64,000 nucleotides of DNA from Halobacteriovorax marinus (GCA_002163155.1 MAAO01000006.1:682001-746000), one strand, 5' to 3'; shown: positions 27,834 to 36,810, counted from the stretch's first letter. Notes: a model not told the origin generated them from the letters alone. Numbers and translations: made by a program.

Positions 27834-28817
27834 ATGAAACAATTTGAACTCATTATTATGGGCGCAGGACCTGCTGGAATTAGTTTGGCCGCTGAAGCCG
27901 TTCAGTCTGGAGTCTCTCCAGAGAAAATCATCATCCTCGAAAAATCCCAAGAACATTCCTTCTCCATTAGAAGATTCTATCCTGAGCAAAAATTAGTAAC
28001 AGCAAACTATAAAGGCAAGGAAGCTCTGTGTAATGGAGTTATGTGCATAAGTGACACATCAAAATCTGCAACATTAAGTTACCTCGATAAGTGCATAGAA
28101 GACTTTAAAATTAACGTTCACTACAGTGAAACCGTTTGGAAGATAGAAAAACAAGTAGATGAAAGTTTTATCGTGGCCACTGATAAAGGTGACTATCAAG
28201 GAAAAATTTGTGCCATAGCTATGGGCATGATGGGAAAACCAAATAAACCTAGTTACCCCATTCCAAGTGATATTAAAGCTCAAGTAACTTTTGAAATTAC
28301 TTCAAAGAAAATTGAAAACTGTGAAGTCATGGTTGTGGGCGGGGGAGACTCTGCAAGTGAATATGCCCAATACCTTTTGCAAGAAGGGAATAAAGTGACT
28401 TTCTGTTATAGAAAGAAAGATTTTTCTAGAATGAATCAAATTAATAGGGACTCTCTATTGGCCCTTGGTCAGCAAGGAAGAGTCGATATACAGCTCGAAA
28501 CTGATGTTCTAAGTCTTTCTAAGCGTGGAGACAGAGTTGTGGCAGAACTTACGGGGAAAACTTCTGAACGTGAGTTTGATCATGTGGTGCTGGCGCTTGG
28601 GGGAACAACTCCTAAGAATTTCCTAAGTTTACTGGGGATTGAATTTAATGGAAATGAACCTGTGATCAAAGAGGGTTTTGAAACTTCTATTGCTGGATTA
28701 TTTCTCATTGGAGATTTGGGCGCTGGAAGAAGAGGCGGATCAATTATTTCTGCATTTAATTCCTCTAGAGAAGCTATGCAAAAGATTTGTACTGATTATC
28801 TAACTTGTAATGTTTAA
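27834..28817 (+). CDS. FAD/NAD(P)-binding oxidoreductase, thioredoxin-reductase-like (YpdA-type)
   Basis: 327 residues. FAD dinucleotide motif MGAGPAGISLAAEA at the N-terminus, NADPH motif VMVVGGGDSASEYAQYL in the middle, and the terminal FAD motif GLFLIGDLGAGRRGGS. The redox CxxC of true thioredoxin reductase is absent; the only Cys pair is C-x4-C near residue 62-67. This fits the YpdA-like group, some of which reduce bacillithiol disulfide. A LysR gene lies directly upstream in the same direction, and an AAGGAG site precedes the ATG. Confidence 0.8.
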   Translation: MKQFELIIMGAGPAGISLAAEAVQSGVSPEKIIILEKSQEHSFSIRRFYPEQKLVTANYKGKEALCNGVMCISDTSKSATLSYLDKCIEDFKINVHYSETVWKIEKQVDESFIVATDKGDYQGKICAIAMGMMGKPNKPSYPIPSDIKAQVTFEITSKKIENCEVMVVGGGDSASEYAQYLLQEGNKVTFCYRKKDFSRMNQINRDSLLALGQQGRVDIQLETDVLSLSKRGDRVVAELTGKTSEREFDHVVLALGGTTPKNFLSLLGIEFNGNEPVIKEGFETSIAGLFLIGDLGAGRRGGSIISAFNSSREAMQKICTDYLTCNV

Positions 28818-28826
28818 CTACATTCT

Positions 28827-28860
28827 ACAAAAAAAAAAGGCTCCTTTCGGAGCCTTTAAT
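28827..28860. terminator. bidirectional intrinsic terminator
   Basis: GGCTCC-TTTC-GGAGCC (28839-28854) with an A12 run on the left and a T-rich tract on the right, between the flavoprotein gene and the convergent L31 gene. Confidence 0.9.
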
Positions 28861-28894
28861 TTCTCTTTCGAGAAGAATATTTAAAAAATTATAA

Positions 28895-29158
28895 TTATTT
28901 TTTAAGTCTTGCAGCGTAAGAACCACCAAATTTCTTCTTGAATTTCTCAATTCTACCTTCAGAATCCACAATTTTTTGTGTTCCTGTATAGAATGGGTGA
29001 GATTCAGAAGAGATATCAAGTTTTACCATTGGGTACTCAACACCTTCGTAAGTTTCTGTCGCATCAGTTTTAATAGTTGATTTAATAACAAATTTCTTTG
29101 AACAAGAAACGTCAAAAAATAATACATCTCTATATTCTGGGTGAATATCTTTTCTCAT
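28895..29158 (-). CDS. rpmE2: 50S ribosomal protein L31, type B
   Basis: 87 residues from the ATG at 29158, which is preceded by AAAGGA; an earlier in-frame start adds 13 residues foreign to the family. Sequence MRKDIHPEYRDVLFFDVSC, then the insert-bearing SESHPFYTGTQKIVDSEGRIEKFKKKFG, is characteristic of the zinc-independent L31B form. Only one Cys is present. Confidence 0.95.
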   Translation of the reverse strand: MRKDIHPEYRDVLFFDVSCSKKFVIKSTIKTDATETYEGVEYPMVKLDISSESHPFYTGTQKIVDSEGRIEKFKKKFGGSYAARLKK

Positions 29159-29252
29159 AATTATCCTTTTGTTTGCCTTGCTTGATACAAAGCCCATTTT
29201 TTATAAGATTTTGAAGCTGTAATTTCGCTAATTTTGCTCTACTTGTCAAGAG

Positions 29253-29534
29253 TTAATGGGCGCTGCAACTAGAGCAACCATCAGTTTCGGGCGGGTTTTC
29301 AAAGTCGAAGACTTCCCAGTGTCCATACCTTTTATTGATAAGGGCCAGAGTTTCTTCAATAGTGTTAAAGCTAGTTTGAAAGATTTCCTGGTTGTCTTGG
29401 TCGGTAACAGTTATAAAGTATTGAATTTCTTCATTTTTAGGACTGGCTCCAAGGGAGATAAAGGCCTTGTAAGTCTTAGTCTTATAGTGAACAAAGGTCC
29501 AATTTTCAAAAGTAATTTCAGTGGCTCGATTCAT
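29253..29534 (-). CDS. small hypothetical protein with C-terminal CSSC
   Basis: 93 residues, no signal peptide. The body looks like a small beta-rich domain (EITFENWTFVHYKTKTYKAFISLG...YFITVTDQDNQEIFQ). The C-terminal tail PPETDGCSSCSAH holds a Cys-x2-Cys plus His, a possible metal or redox site. The opposite-strand open frame over the same bases shows no family features. Not recognised. Confidence 0.5.
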   Translation of the reverse strand: MNRATEITFENWTFVHYKTKTYKAFISLGASPKNEEIQYFITVTDQDNQEIFQTSFNTIEETLALINKRYGHWEVFDFENPPETDGCSSCSAH

Positions 29535-29672
29535 TCTAGTTATTTCCTATGGTTTTTACTTTTTTAACAATTATAGGTTGTCATGCCAATGAAAATCTAG
29601 TAATTTGGCTTTCCATACAAGATTTATTATATAGATTTTAACAAATATATAGATATATACCCGGAGGAAAAC

Positions 29673-29849
29673 GTGGCAAAAGGACCTAGAGTAGTGATTA
29701 CGCTTGAGTGTACTGAAGCGAGAAAACTAGGAAAATCACCTTCTCGTTACACAACAACTAAGAACAAGAAGACAACACCAGATCGTCTTGAAATTAAGAA
29801 GTACAACCCGTACCTTAAGAAACACACGATCCACAAAGAAATTAAATAA
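29673..29849 (+). CDS. rpmG: 50S ribosomal protein L33
   Basis: 58 residues beginning at GTG (29673), with a strong GGAGG at 29663-29667. Sequence [18 protein letters not shown], then [10 protein letters not shown] and [20 protein letters not shown], is L33. It has a single Cys, so it is the zinc-free form. An intrinsic terminator follows. Confidence 0.95.
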   Translation: MAKGPRVVITLECTEARKLGKSPSRYTTTKNKKTTPDRLEIKKYNPYLKKHTIHKEIK

Positions 29850-29879
29850 GACTTTTATTTAAATATTCTTAATAAAAAA

Positions 29880-29904
29880 GCCTACTTTTAAAGTAGGCTT
29901 TTTT
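29880..29904 (+). terminator. intrinsic terminator of rpmG
   Basis: Near-perfect stem GCCTACTTT/AAAGTAGGC followed by six T. Confidence 0.92.
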
Positions 29905-30008
29905 ATTATAATTTCAGTCATTTATCTCAACAAATTGCCGTATTTTTCCTTCAGAAAATTCCTATTTCACCGATAAGATTATGTATTTCAAAACAAGGCG
30001 TAATCAAT

Positions 30009-31457
30009 TTGGCACTAAAAGTACTATTAGTAGATCCCAATGAGGAATGGCTTCAGTCTGCATCAAAGTTTTTGATTGAGCAATTCTATGAGATCAAGAA
30101 AGTAAATAATGGGAAAGATGCTCAGCTTGCTTTGTATAACGATAAATTCTTCGCCGTCATTCTAAACTTCGATACGAAGAACCACAGTGGAATGCAAGTT
30201 TTAAAATTCATCAGAACTAATCATCCAAGTCAACGCGTAGTCATGGTTCTTGAGGGTCAAGAGATCCTAGACAAGGGAAGAACTTCAGAAGAAAAATTAA
30301 AAAAAATGGGTGCCACTGAAATTGCTGTTAAACCTTTTGAAATCGAACATCTTAAAGACTTATTAGAGGGTCACCAATCTCTTGGCGATGTAATGAGTAA
30401 TATTAAGAGAAGAGAGGGGCAGTCTGACGAAGTTGAAGTAGATACTCCTGATGAGGAATTTACTAAAGTAAGAATTGATGATTTTTACTCTGCTAAGGCC
30501 GTTCTCTTTGATGTCTATATCCAATTGAGATCAAATCGATATATTAAAATTCTTCACAGTGGAGACACTTTCTCTAAAGAGAGAATTGATAAATACAAGA
30601 ACGAAAAAAATGTAGAAAACTTATACTTTCATAATTCTGATCGTAGGAAGTTTGTACAATACCATAATCAATTGGCAGCTAAGCTTATCGCCAGTAAGCA
30701 AATTCCTGCATCCGTGAAAGTTAAGATGGTAAAGAATGTGGCCGATAAATATATTCAAGAGGCCTTTCATCAGGGGATGAAGCCACAAGTTGTGGAACAA
30801 GGTAAAGAAGTTTGCGCCAATATCTTTAATCTTGTGGAAAAGGAAAAGGATCTCTACAAAGTTTTAAAAAGTTACGAAGAGTTAGATCCTTCTGCATTTA
30901 CTCATGCCTTCTTAGTCAGTTTATTCTCGACTGCTATTATTAAACAATTCGACTGGCAATCTAGAACGACAATTGAAGCCACTGCTATGGCCTGTCTCTT
31001 TCACGATATAGGTAAGGTGAAACTTCCTAAGGAACTCTTAAACAAACAAGTTAAAGATATGAACGATGAAGAGCTAGAGCTTTATAAGACTCATCCCGAA
31101 CTTGGAGTTGAGATTATTGAAGGTAATAGACTCATCAATAATTCTGTTAAACAAATTATTCTACAGCATCATGAAGCTTTTGACGGAACGGGTTTTCCCT
31201 ACGGTAAAAGAGGTTCAAAAATTCTTACCCTCGCTAATATTGTCTGCCTCGCTGATGATTTTGTTCATATCATGGTTGACGACAAATTAGACCCACCTGC
31301 AGCACTTAGAAAAATGCTCATGAATCAAGAGCAGGTTTCAAGATATAATTCTATGATTGTTGAGAATTTTATTAAGGTTTTTGTTGACCCTGAGAAAATT
31401 GTCAAAGAAAGCTCTCTTCCTTCTAATTCTAGAGTTGTTAATAAAAAAGTTTCTTAA
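30009..31457 (+). CDS. REC + HD-GYP c-di-GMP phosphodiesterase (intact paralogue C)
   Basis: 482 residues, starting at TTG (30009) because the receiver domain begins at once (MALKVLLVDPNEEWLQ) and no ATG precedes it. The middle module VRIDDFYSAKAVLFDVYIQLRSNRYIKIL matches paralogues A and B. The HD-GYP domain is complete: HDIGK at His332/Asp333, a distal His in YKTHPELG, LQHHE at His387/388, and DGTGFPYG. It should cleave c-di-GMP. The receiver has an Asp in LNFDTK at the usual position. The 3' end overlaps the convergent DUF4340-like gene by 20 bases. Confidence 0.85.
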   Translation: MALKVLLVDPNEEWLQSASKFLIEQFYEIKKVNNGKDAQLALYNDKFFAVILNFDTKNHSGMQVLKFIRTNHPSQRVVMVLEGQEILDKGRTSEEKLKKMGATEIAVKPFEIEHLKDLLEGHQSLGDVMSNIKRREGQSDEVEVDTPDEEFTKVRIDDFYSAKAVLFDVYIQLRSNRYIKILHSGDTFSKERIDKYKNEKNVENLYFHNSDRRKFVQYHNQLAAKLIASKQIPASVKVKMVKNVADKYIQEAFHQGMKPQVVEQGKEVCANIFNLVEKEKDLYKVLKSYEELDPSAFTHAFLVSLFSTAIIKQFDWQSRTTIEATAMACLFHDIGKVKLPKELLNKQVKDMNDEELELYKTHPELGVEIIEGNRLINNSVKQIILQHHEAFDGTGFPYGKRGSKILTLANIVCLADDFVHIMVDDKLDPPAALRKMLMNQEQVSRYNSMIVENFIKVFVDPEKIVKESSLPSNSRVVNKKVS

Positions 31458-32469
31458 TTGATAATTTCTTAAAGGATCTTTGGCTCTTGTGAAAGAGTGT
31501 CATTTTATCTTTTTCAATTATATAAGGGTGCGGGCTATTGGAAGACTTAATAATAAAAGTCTGCTTCTTTTCCATTTTTAAATCAGGAATCGTGTTGATG
31601 AGATAAGTCACTTCGTAGAAGGTCTTATTTCCATTCTTATGAGCGACTTCCATAGTGTAACTTGGATTCGTGAAGTACTTAGATAGGGCCTTATCAAGCT
31701 TCTTAGAGCGTTTATCAATGATCAGGGAAGACTTTAAACTCAAGAGATTTCTCAGGTAGCTTTCTACCGCTTTAGGGGCCAACGTTTTCTTGTTAGCATC
31801 GACCCAGTCATCCTTATCCCTTAGAATATTTAGTCTGGCTTTTGTTGCTGGTAATTTCCCTTTATAAATTTTCAGGTGAGTTATATCAGATATTTTTTGA
31901 GTAAAGATTTTTGATTCAATAAAGTTTGATAAATTTAAAGACTCAAGGTTACCCTTCAGGGCATCCACATGGTAGATGGCTTCTTGTTCAGAGAAAGTTA
32001 CATAGGTTGAATTATCGAAAGGATTTAAGAGGCCTAAATTTAATGTGTGCACCTTTCCACCATAGTAGGAAAGTTTGAGTTTCATTAAAGGGGTGTCTAG
32101 TGAGAAGTTTGAAATATTGATGGCATCTTTTGAGAGTATTTTTCTAATTTTTATTTGTGATAAATTGGTGAGAATATTTTGAACAGTAGTCTGATTACTT
32201 GGAAGATTTCTTGGTTCTGTTAGTGACCAAACTTTTGAGTTGTCTTTAGAGATTGTGAAAACACCTAATCTATTGGTGAGTTGAATTGATTTAACTTGTT
32301 CAATCTGCTCAGGTTTTATAAGTAGTTGATAACGACTAAGTGCGGTATTCTTGGTTAATGGCGCTTGAAATAGCCAACTCGCTAATCCTCCGAGAACTAT
32401 GGCGATTAAGAACATAAATGTGAGGACGTTGGCAGCTTTTGTGCGATCTGTCGAGATCTTAACCAGCAC
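31438..32469 (-). CDS. DUF4340-like membrane-anchored protein
   Basis: 343 residues with one N-terminal membrane helix (about 14-34) and a large extracytoplasmic part. The repeated beta units (VKSIQLTNRLGVFTISKDNSKVWSLTEPRNLPSNQTTVQNILTNLSQIKIRKIL) match the DUF4340 pattern. In many bacteria such proteins are coded beside GldF/GldG-type ABC exporters; no such exporter is next to it here. It could act with the divergent ExbB/ExbD genes, but that is only proximity. Confidence 0.65.
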   Translation of the reverse strand: MLVKISTDRTKAANVLTFMFLIAIVLGGLASWLFQAPLTKNTALSRYQLLIKPEQIEQVKSIQLTNRLGVFTISKDNSKVWSLTEPRNLPSNQTTVQNILTNLSQIKIRKILSKDAINISNFSLDTPLMKLKLSYYGGKVHTLNLGLLNPFDNSTYVTFSEQEAIYHVDALKGNLESLNLSNFIESKIFTQKISDITHLKIYKGKLPATKARLNILRDKDDWVDANKKTLAPKAVESYLRNLLSLKSSLIIDKRSKKLDKALSKYFTNPSYTMEVAHKNGNKTFYEVTYLINTIPDLKMEKKQTFIIKSSNSPHPYIIEKDKMTLFHKSQRSFKKLSIKKLFY

Positions 32470-32574
32470 AGAGACTCCTTCTATAAAGTAATTTAAAGCT
32501 ATTCTAACTTGATTAATCAGGTAAGTATAGGGATGATTGGGACCGTAAAAGTATAGAAATGGAGATATATTTCG

Positions 32575-33168
32575 ATGTTTGAATTATTTGTTGCTGGTGG
32601 ATTTATTATGTATCCACTACTTATTTGTTCTCTCTTAGTTTGGTTTGTAACTTTTGAAAAAATGTGGTTTTTGCATCAGTTAAATAAAGAGTTGGTTATT
32701 CTCTTTGATAAGGGACAACACCTTTTATCTGAAAAGAAAATTCATGAAGCGAAGGGTCTCTCTTATAGTGTTCACCCATTAATCGGTGTTCCTTATCTCA
32801 CTCTTTTTGAAGGAGAGACGTTAGATAAAGATCAATGGAACTCCAGAATGGGAAGGCGTTTAGTAGACACGCGACAAGGATTGAAAAAATCTATCTGGAT
32901 CATTGGAACAGTGGGAGCTTCTGCTCCATTCATTGGTCTCTTTGGAACGGTTGTTGGGATTATAAAATCTTTTCAATCAATTGCTACTTCTGGAAAGAGC
33001 GGATTTGCTGTTGTTGCCGGTGGTCTGTCTGAAGCTCTTGTGGCCACAGCTGCAGGAATTGTAGTGGCCGTCATGGCAGTGGTTCTTTTTAACTATTTTC
33101 AAAATAGACTCTCAAATGTGAATACAGATATTAAAAATCGCATGCAAGATTTAATGGATCTTCTTTAG
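32575..33168 (+). CDS. exbB: ExbB/TolQ/MotA-family proton channel subunit
   Basis: 197 residues with three membrane helices. The signature ExbB segment GTVGASAPFIGLFGTVVGIIKSFQSIA and GGLSEALVATAAGIVVAVMAVVLFNYF are both clear. It forms the proton-driven motor with ExbD, coded 9 bases downstream. No TonB, TolA or TolR-associated barrel gene follows, so the energised partner is elsewhere. Confidence 0.9.
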   Translation: MFELFVAGGFIMYPLLICSLLVWFVTFEKMWFLHQLNKELVILFDKGQHLLSEKKIHEAKGLSYSVHPLIGVPYLTLFEGETLDKDQWNSRMGRRLVDTRQGLKKSIWIIGTVGASAPFIGLFGTVVGIIKSFQSIATSGKSGFAVVAGGLSEALVATAAGIVVAVMAVVLFNYFQNRLSNVNTDIKNRMQDLMDLL

Positions 33169-33177
33169 GAAAAAACT

Positions 33178-33597
33178 ATGTCAATTAAAATGGACGAAGA
33201 AGATAATGACCAGATAATGGCCGATATTAACATGACACCGTTAATCGATATCATGTTAGTTCTCCTCATTATTTTCATGGTAACTTCTTCTGTTTCCTTA
33301 GAGTCAGGTTTAGATATCGATATTCCAAAAACGATTTCAAATACCAAAGAGCAAGAGGGGAGATCTGTTTTAGTTTCTCTAAATAAAGCAGGGGATGTTT
33401 CTGTTCAGGGTAAATTAGTTCCTTGGAATTCTTTGCAAGAAGAAATTTCAGGGGCGCTAGAAAGAGAGAAGACTGGTCTCGTGATTTTCGAAGGAGACAA
33501 GAGCTCAATGTTAGGTAGTGCTGTTGAAGTGATGGATGTGGCTAAAGCCGCAGGCGCAGAAAAATTTGCGATAGCGGCAGAATCAGTAGGTCACTAA
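33178..33597 (+). CDS. exbD: ExbD/TolR-family motor subunit
   Basis: 139 residues with a single membrane helix carrying the essential Asp (MTPLIDIMLVLLIIFMV), then the periplasmic ExbD domain, with SLESGLDIDIPKT after the helix and the C-terminal GAEKFAIAAESVGH. It is co-transcribed with exbB. Confidence 0.9.
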   Translation: MSIKMDEEDNDQIMADINMTPLIDIMLVLLIIFMVTSSVSLESGLDIDIPKTISNTKEQEGRSVLVSLNKAGDVSVQGKLVPWNSLQEEISGALEREKTGLVIFEGDKSSMLGSAVEVMDVAKAAGAEKFAIAAESVGH

Positions 33598-33601
33598 AGA
33601 T

Positions 33602-34456
33602 CTAGAGATCTAGATCATCTAATTCATCAAAATCTTCATCATCATCTTGAGGCTTGCTATCAGTTTTCACTGGCGCTTCAGGAATGTCTGGCTCGATTGA
33701 ATTGATAAATTGTCTAAGTAGTGTTCTTTCACCTTCTTTTAAAAATGAAAAATCAGCTCCTATTCTGTAGGGGAGTCTATTCTTAGAAATAATTCTACTT
33801 TTCATATTGTATTCACGACAGAATAAAATATTTGCATTTAAGACGAATCTCTTAGGAATAACAAATTCAATAACTATTGATTCACCAGTGAGAAATGGCT
33901 TATTACTAAAAAAGAAAAGTCTATCCATTCCAATTTCAGCAAGAATGGTTGTTCCGTTAGAAACCTCTTCTTCTACTAGAGTTGGATATCTTTGAGTAAT
34001 GCTAATTGTATTATCATCATCATCACCTGTTTGACCTTCTAACATTGCAGCGGCCATATCATCTGCACTTCCCTCAGTATCACCTTCTGCAGCAGCTTCT
34101 TCTGGAGCATCTCCTGCAATAGCCGCGGCCATTTCATCTTCACCTGTGTTGAGATCACCAATGGCCTGAACTTCACCACCACCATCAGCAACATCTGTTT
34201 TAGAGCGATACTCTAAAATAAGGTCATCAATAGAGAGATTTTCATCTTTGGAAGTCTTCATTCTCTCGCGGATAACCGCTTTGAGTTCGTCACGAAGGGC
34301 CCAAATTTTAAGGGATATTTTTTTTATGTAAACAGGATCGGTAGAATTGTTGTAAATCATGTCTAACATTTTCTCACATTTCACGATGAAATGGGAGCTT
34401 ACGCTATACTGGTAATAATTACCTATAGTGAAATTTAACTTAGAGTTTAAGCTCAA
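33602..34456 (-). CDS. PilZ-like C-terminal domain protein with acidic/Ala linker
   Basis: 284 residues. The N-terminal ~110 residues are helical, with no family recognised. A low-complexity linker (about 110-165) contains two related pieces, DEMAAAIAGD and DDMAAAMLEG. The C-terminal part (GTTILAEIGMDRLFFFSNKPFLTGESIVIEFVIPKRFVLNANILFCREY...YRIGADFSFLKEGERTLLRQFI) has the beta-barrel order of PilZ domains but lacks the R-x3-R c-di-GMP motif, so nucleotide binding is doubtful. The tail is acidic (DDDEDFDELDDLDL). It is convergent with exbD. Confidence 0.55.
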   Translation of the reverse strand: MSLNSKLNFTIGNYYQYSVSSHFIVKCEKMLDMIYNNSTDPVYIKKISLKIWALRDELKAVIRERMKTSKDENLSIDDLILEYRSKTDVADGGGEVQAIGDLNTGEDEMAAAIAGDAPEEAAAEGDTEGSADDMAAAMLEGQTGDDDDNTISITQRYPTLVEEEVSNGTTILAEIGMDRLFFFSNKPFLTGESIVIEFVIPKRFVLNANILFCREYNMKSRIISKNRLPYRIGADFSFLKEGERTLLRQFINSIEPDIPEAPVKTDSKPQDDDEDFDELDDLDL

Positions 34457-34535
34457 TAGTAAGAAATTATTTTAAGTAATTACAAAGAATTAGTCAGGTT
34501 TAGGAATGACCAATTTTTAGCTCCAAGGAGGGAGA

Positions 34536-36227
34536 ATGAAAAAAACTAATGTAATGATTGGCGCCACTTTAGCGGCCATGAGTTTCTCAGGTTTTGCAGC
34601 CAAGCATGTTCCAGGTGAAATGATTGTAAAGTTGAAAGAGGGCGTAAATAAGAGTGCTCTTACATCATTTAAGTCTATGGGCGTAGAGCTAGATAGATCA
34701 ATTATCTTATCAGCTGAAACTCTCTATGTTGTAAAGTTTGATTCAAACAAGTCTATGAAGAGCATGACAACTCTTTTAAGTAACAACCCAAATATTGAAT
34801 ACGCAGAGCCTAACTTCATTTATGAAATTGTTAAGCCTATTAAAAGTTTTTCAATTGATTCATATGTTGCTGGTGTAACAGGTGTAGATACTGAAGCTTA
34901 TACTCCAGTTGATCCAAAATTTAGAAACCTTTGGGGATTACAGAACACAGGTTCAAATGATCCAAAAGGTGGAACTGGTTTAGCTGGTGCAGATATTGAT
35001 GCTCTAAAAGCTTGGGCCATCACTAAAGGTGATAGAAGCGTAAGAATTGCCGTTATTGATACGGGAATTGATTACAATCACCCAGACCTAAAAGATCAAA
35101 TGTGGACAAACACTGCTGAGCTTAACGGAACACCTGGTGTTGATGATGATGGTAACGGTTATGTAGATGATATCCACGGATACGATTTTGCAAACAATGA
35201 CGGTGATCCAATTGATGGTCACTCTCACGGAACTCACTGTGCAGGTACAATCGGTGCTTCTCACAATGACCTAGGTGTTGCTGGTATTATGGCAGACGTT
35301 GAATTTGTTGCAGTTAAGTTTTTAACTGATTCAGGTTCTGGTTCAACTGAAGGTGCGATCAAGTCAATTGATTACGCAACTAAATTGAATGTTGATTTAA
35401 TGTCAAACTCTTGGGGTGGGGGCGGACGCTCACAAGCTCTACAAGATGCTATTCAAAGAGCAGCTGATAAAGGAATTGTTTTCACAGCAGCAGCTGGTAA
35501 CTCTTCAACAAACAATGATCAAAGACCACACTATCCTTCTAACTATGATGTGAAGAACGTAATCTCTGTTGCAGCGACTACTTCTTCTGATTCACTAGCA
35601 AGCTTTTCTTGTTACGGTAGAAGAACAGTTCATATCGCAGCTCCAGGACACAACATTCTTTCTACTGTTAAAAATGGTGGATACGCAACTTACTCTGGAA
35701 CTTCAATGGCAACTCCTCATGTTTCAGGAGCTATCGGTCTTCTTATCGCGCAAGAAGGTAGAATGGATTTAGGTGAGTTAAGAGAGAGACTAATGGCCAC
35801 TTCTGAGCCACTTTCAGCTCTTAGAGGTAAGACAATCAACTCTGGTAGATTGAACGCTTACAATCTTTTAACTGATACAAGACCAACTAGAAACGAGCCT
35901 AAGCCAGGTAACTGGGAAACTAAAATGCTCGATGAAGTTTGGGAATCAGCTCATCCTTACGCACATAACTTAAATGTTGTTAAAACTTTTTCTTACCCAG
36001 GTGCTAAATATATTAGACTTAGAGTTAGAAAATTAGATCTTGAAAAAGGTTATGACTTCCTACAAATTTCAGATAAAAACAGAGGTATCGCAGAAAAAGT
36101 TTCTGGTGCTTCAGTTGATTATATTTCTGAATATGTTGAAGGTGATCTTATGACTGTAACTTTCAAATCAGATAGATCAGTTTCTAAATGGGGATTCGTT
36201 ATTGATTCGGTAGACGTTCAATACTAA
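34536..36227 (+). CDS. secreted subtilisin-like serine protease (S8)
   Basis: 563 residues: signal peptide (1-22), I9-type inhibitory propeptide (24-97, GEMIVKLKEGV...NPNIEYAEPNF), then the S8 catalytic domain with Asp175 (VIDTGIDYNHPD), His231 (HGTHCAGTIG) and Ser390 (GTSMATPHVSG). The C-terminal ~105 residues form a CUB/PPC-like beta domain (YPGAKYIRLRVRKLDLEKGYDFLQI). It is exported and activated by propeptide removal; the role is protein digestion outside the cell. A GGAGGGAG site precedes the ATG, and an intrinsic terminator follows. Confidence 0.94.
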   Translation: MKKTNVMIGATLAAMSFSGFAAKHVPGEMIVKLKEGVNKSALTSFKSMGVELDRSIILSAETLYVVKFDSNKSMKSMTTLLSNNPNIEYAEPNFIYEIVKPIKSFSIDSYVAGVTGVDTEAYTPVDPKFRNLWGLQNTGSNDPKGGTGLAGADIDALKAWAITKGDRSVRIAVIDTGIDYNHPDLKDQMWTNTAELNGTPGVDDDGNGYVDDIHGYDFANNDGDPIDGHSHGTHCAGTIGASHNDLGVAGIMADVEFVAVKFLTDSGSGSTEGAIKSIDYATKLNVDLMSNSWGGGGRSQALQDAIQRAADKGIVFTAAAGNSSTNNDQRPHYPSNYDVKNVISVAATTSSDSLASFSCYGRRTVHIAAPGHNILSTVKNGGYATYSGTSMATPHVSGAIGLLIAQEGRMDLGELRERLMATSEPLSALRGKTINSGRLNAYNLLTDTRPTRNEPKPGNWETKMLDEVWESAHPYAHNLNVVKTFSYPGAKYIRLRVRKLDLEKGYDFLQISDKNRGIAEKVSGASVDYISEYVEGDLMTVTFKSDRSVSKWGFVIDSVDVQY

Positions 36228-36263
36228 GAACCATATAAAGAAAACAACTCCAAATACGCCCAA

Positions 36264-36292
36264 AGGCCCCTCTAATGAGGGGCCTTTTTTTT
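36264..36292 (+). terminator. intrinsic terminator of the subtilase gene
   Basis: AGGCCCCTC-TAAT-GAGGGGCCT followed by eight T. Confidence 0.94.
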
Positions 36293-36330
36293 GGTGCAAA
36301 CAAGTCTTTCTATGGTAACTTAAGCCCACA

Positions 36331-36415
36331 TTAATAGATGAAGTTGGTGAAAGTCCACGCTGTCCCGCAACGGTAAAGTCCGATCTCTATTCAACATTTA
36401 TTTCCCGAGGAGGAA
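36331..36415 (+). promoter_or_regulatory. cobalamin-riboswitch-like RNA element
   Basis: Positions 36339-36380 match the conserved B12-box core order: GAAG, TTGGTGAAAGTCCA, GCTGTCCCGCAACGGTAA. TGG/CCA (36345-36347 with 36355-36357) makes the P4-like stem. C-T-G with C-G-G (36360-36362 with 36371-36373) makes a P5-like stem with loop TCCCGCAA. AATAGA (36333-36338) pairs exactly with TCTATT (36386-36391) to close the core. The ribosome site GAGGAGG (36407-36413) can sit in a TTCC/GGAA hairpin (36402-36415). The usual peripheral P1 and long right arm are absent, so it is a compact or decayed version. It directly precedes the thioesterase gene. Confidence 0.6.
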
Positions 36416-36417
36416 CT

Positions 36418-36810
36418 ATGACTTCAAATTATGAAAAACGCATTCGCATGGCCGAAACAAGAGTTACTAAGGCCGTATTCCCAAACACAACTAATCACTA
36501 CGACACTCTCTTTGGAGGGACCGCAATGCAGTGGATGGATGAAGTGGCCTTCATCACCGCCACAAGGCTCACACGTATGAAAGTGGTGACTGTTTCAAGT
36601 GATCGTATAGATTTCAAAAAGCCCATCCCTGAAGGAAATATAGTTGAGCTGGTTGGAAATGTTATCAATGTAGGAAAAACTAGTATTAAGGTTCAAGTAC
36701 AAGTCTTCTTAGAATCTATGCTGTCTGATTCTAGAGAACTCGCTCTCGAGGGATGTTTCTCTTTTGTTGCCATTGATGATGATAGAAAACCTACGAGAAT
36801 AGAGCTCTAA
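36418..36810 (+). CDS. acyl-CoA thioesterase, hotdog fold (YciA/ACOT type)
   Basis: 130 residues. The hotdog core NHYDTLFGGTAMQWMDEVAFITATRLTRMKVVTVSSDRIDFKKPIPEGNIVEL matches YciA/cytosolic acyl-CoA thioester hydrolases, with the catalytic Asp in the WMDE segment. It hydrolyses acyl-CoA to free acid and CoA. It carries a strong GAGGAGG site and lies behind the B12-riboswitch-like element. Confidence 0.9.
   Translation: MTSNYEKRIRMAETRVTKAVFPNTTNHYDTLFGGTAMQWMDEVAFITATRLTRMKVVTVSSDRIDFKKPIPEGNIVELVGNVINVGKTSIKVQVQVFLESMLSDSRELALEGCFSFVAIDDDRKPTRIEL

Noticed and set aside
29256-29567. Plus-strand gene of 103 codons
   Set aside because: It mirrors the minus-strand 93-codon gene and shows no family features.
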